Positions 62,406 to 64,000 of a stretch of 64,000 bases of DNA are shown here, one piece after another (position 1 is the stretch's first letter; every line of letters begins with the position of its first letter). The translations under genes and the position numbers were made by a program. Where the stretch lies: the NCBI RefSeq assembly GCF_011326735.1, contig NZ_JAANCN010000001.1, forward strand, positions 186,001-250,000, read 5' to 3'. Source of the DNA: Phycicoccus endophyticus. GTDB taxonomy: Bacteria; Actinomycetota; Actinomycetes; Actinomycetales; Dermatophilaceae. The notes beneath the pieces were generated by a model. That model did not search any database, had not been told where the DNA came from, and saw only the letters and a list, made by a program, of their open reading frames with translations.

Positions 62406-62474
62406 GGCCGCCGGGCTGCGCGGCAGGACCAGGCCGCGCGGTCGCCCACGACCCTCCGAGACGAAGGACCCTCC

Positions 62475-64000
<1,526 letters not shown>

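Overview
The window is about 64 kb of very GC-rich DNA from an actinobacterium. Evidence: gene order argC-J-B-D-F-R-H, tyrS, tlyA-nadK-recN-steA-mctB/steB-pyrG as remembered for Mycobacterium tuberculosis (roughly Rv1641 to Rv1700), a PriA-type HisA, GlnA2 next to GlnE, a methionine aminopeptidase with a Pro-rich N-terminus, and a complete 16S-23S-5S operon with actinobacterial features. The ArgF variant and the SipW-type peptidase genes point to Micrococcales, probably the Intrasporangiaceae/Ornithinimicrobiaceae group; genus is not determined. Nearly all of the DNA is chromosomal backbone.

Layout. 1-3.2 kb: ppgK (partial) and map, a small ORF, a methyltransferase and panB. 3.5-5.8 kb: secreted M6 metalloprotease. 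5.9-10.3 kb: glnA2-glnE. 10.3-16.3 kb: histidine genes hisD-hisC-hisB-unknown-hisH-priA-sseB-like. 16.5-18.7 kb: infC (starting on AUC)-rpmI-rplT-rRNA methyltransferase. 18.7-22.7 kb: orphan histidine kinase, catalase, MFS transporter. 22.7-27.2 kb: pheS-pheT with an attenuator-like leader, and an SDR. 27.2-34.9 kb: arginine operon argC-ACT protein-argJ-argB-argD-argF-argR-argH (no argG), preceded by two ArgR-like boxes. 34.9-36.8 kb: a broken mpg, a second less GC-rich mpg and an islet of small phage-like ORFs. 36.8-39.1 kb: APH-family kinase and tyrS, divergent. 39.1-45.0 kb: rrn operon with three promoter candidates and a perfect terminator hairpin. 45.1-49.7 kb: TPR protein, HAD phosphatase, histone-H1-like-tail protein, small ORF, tlyA, nadK. 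49.7-57.0 kb: recN, steA, steB/mctB, MraY/WecA-like protein, murJ-like flippase, GT4 glycosyltransferase. 57.0-59.4 kb: pyrG and NUDIX hydrolase. 59.4-61.5 kb (minus strand): a TasA-like SipW substrate and a SipW-type signal peptidase fused to a LamG domain. 61.6-64.0 kb: VOC protein and aspS (partial).

How it works together. Most genes sit in tightly overlapping operons (ATGA/GTGA junctions) for amino-acid biosynthesis, translation and DNA repair. About ten operon-head genes have a TAnnnT-like hexamer 6-8 nt before the start codon and no Shine-Dalgarno sequence, which predicts widespread leaderless transcripts. Two groups look least described: the steA-steB-MraY-like-MurJ-like-GT4 set, which has the parts to start, extend and flip a lipid-linked glycan at the septum, and the TasA-like/SipW-LamG pair, where the peptidase seems to carry its own cleavable secreted domain. 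All functions are inferred by reading motifs and by family knowledge; no database search was run.
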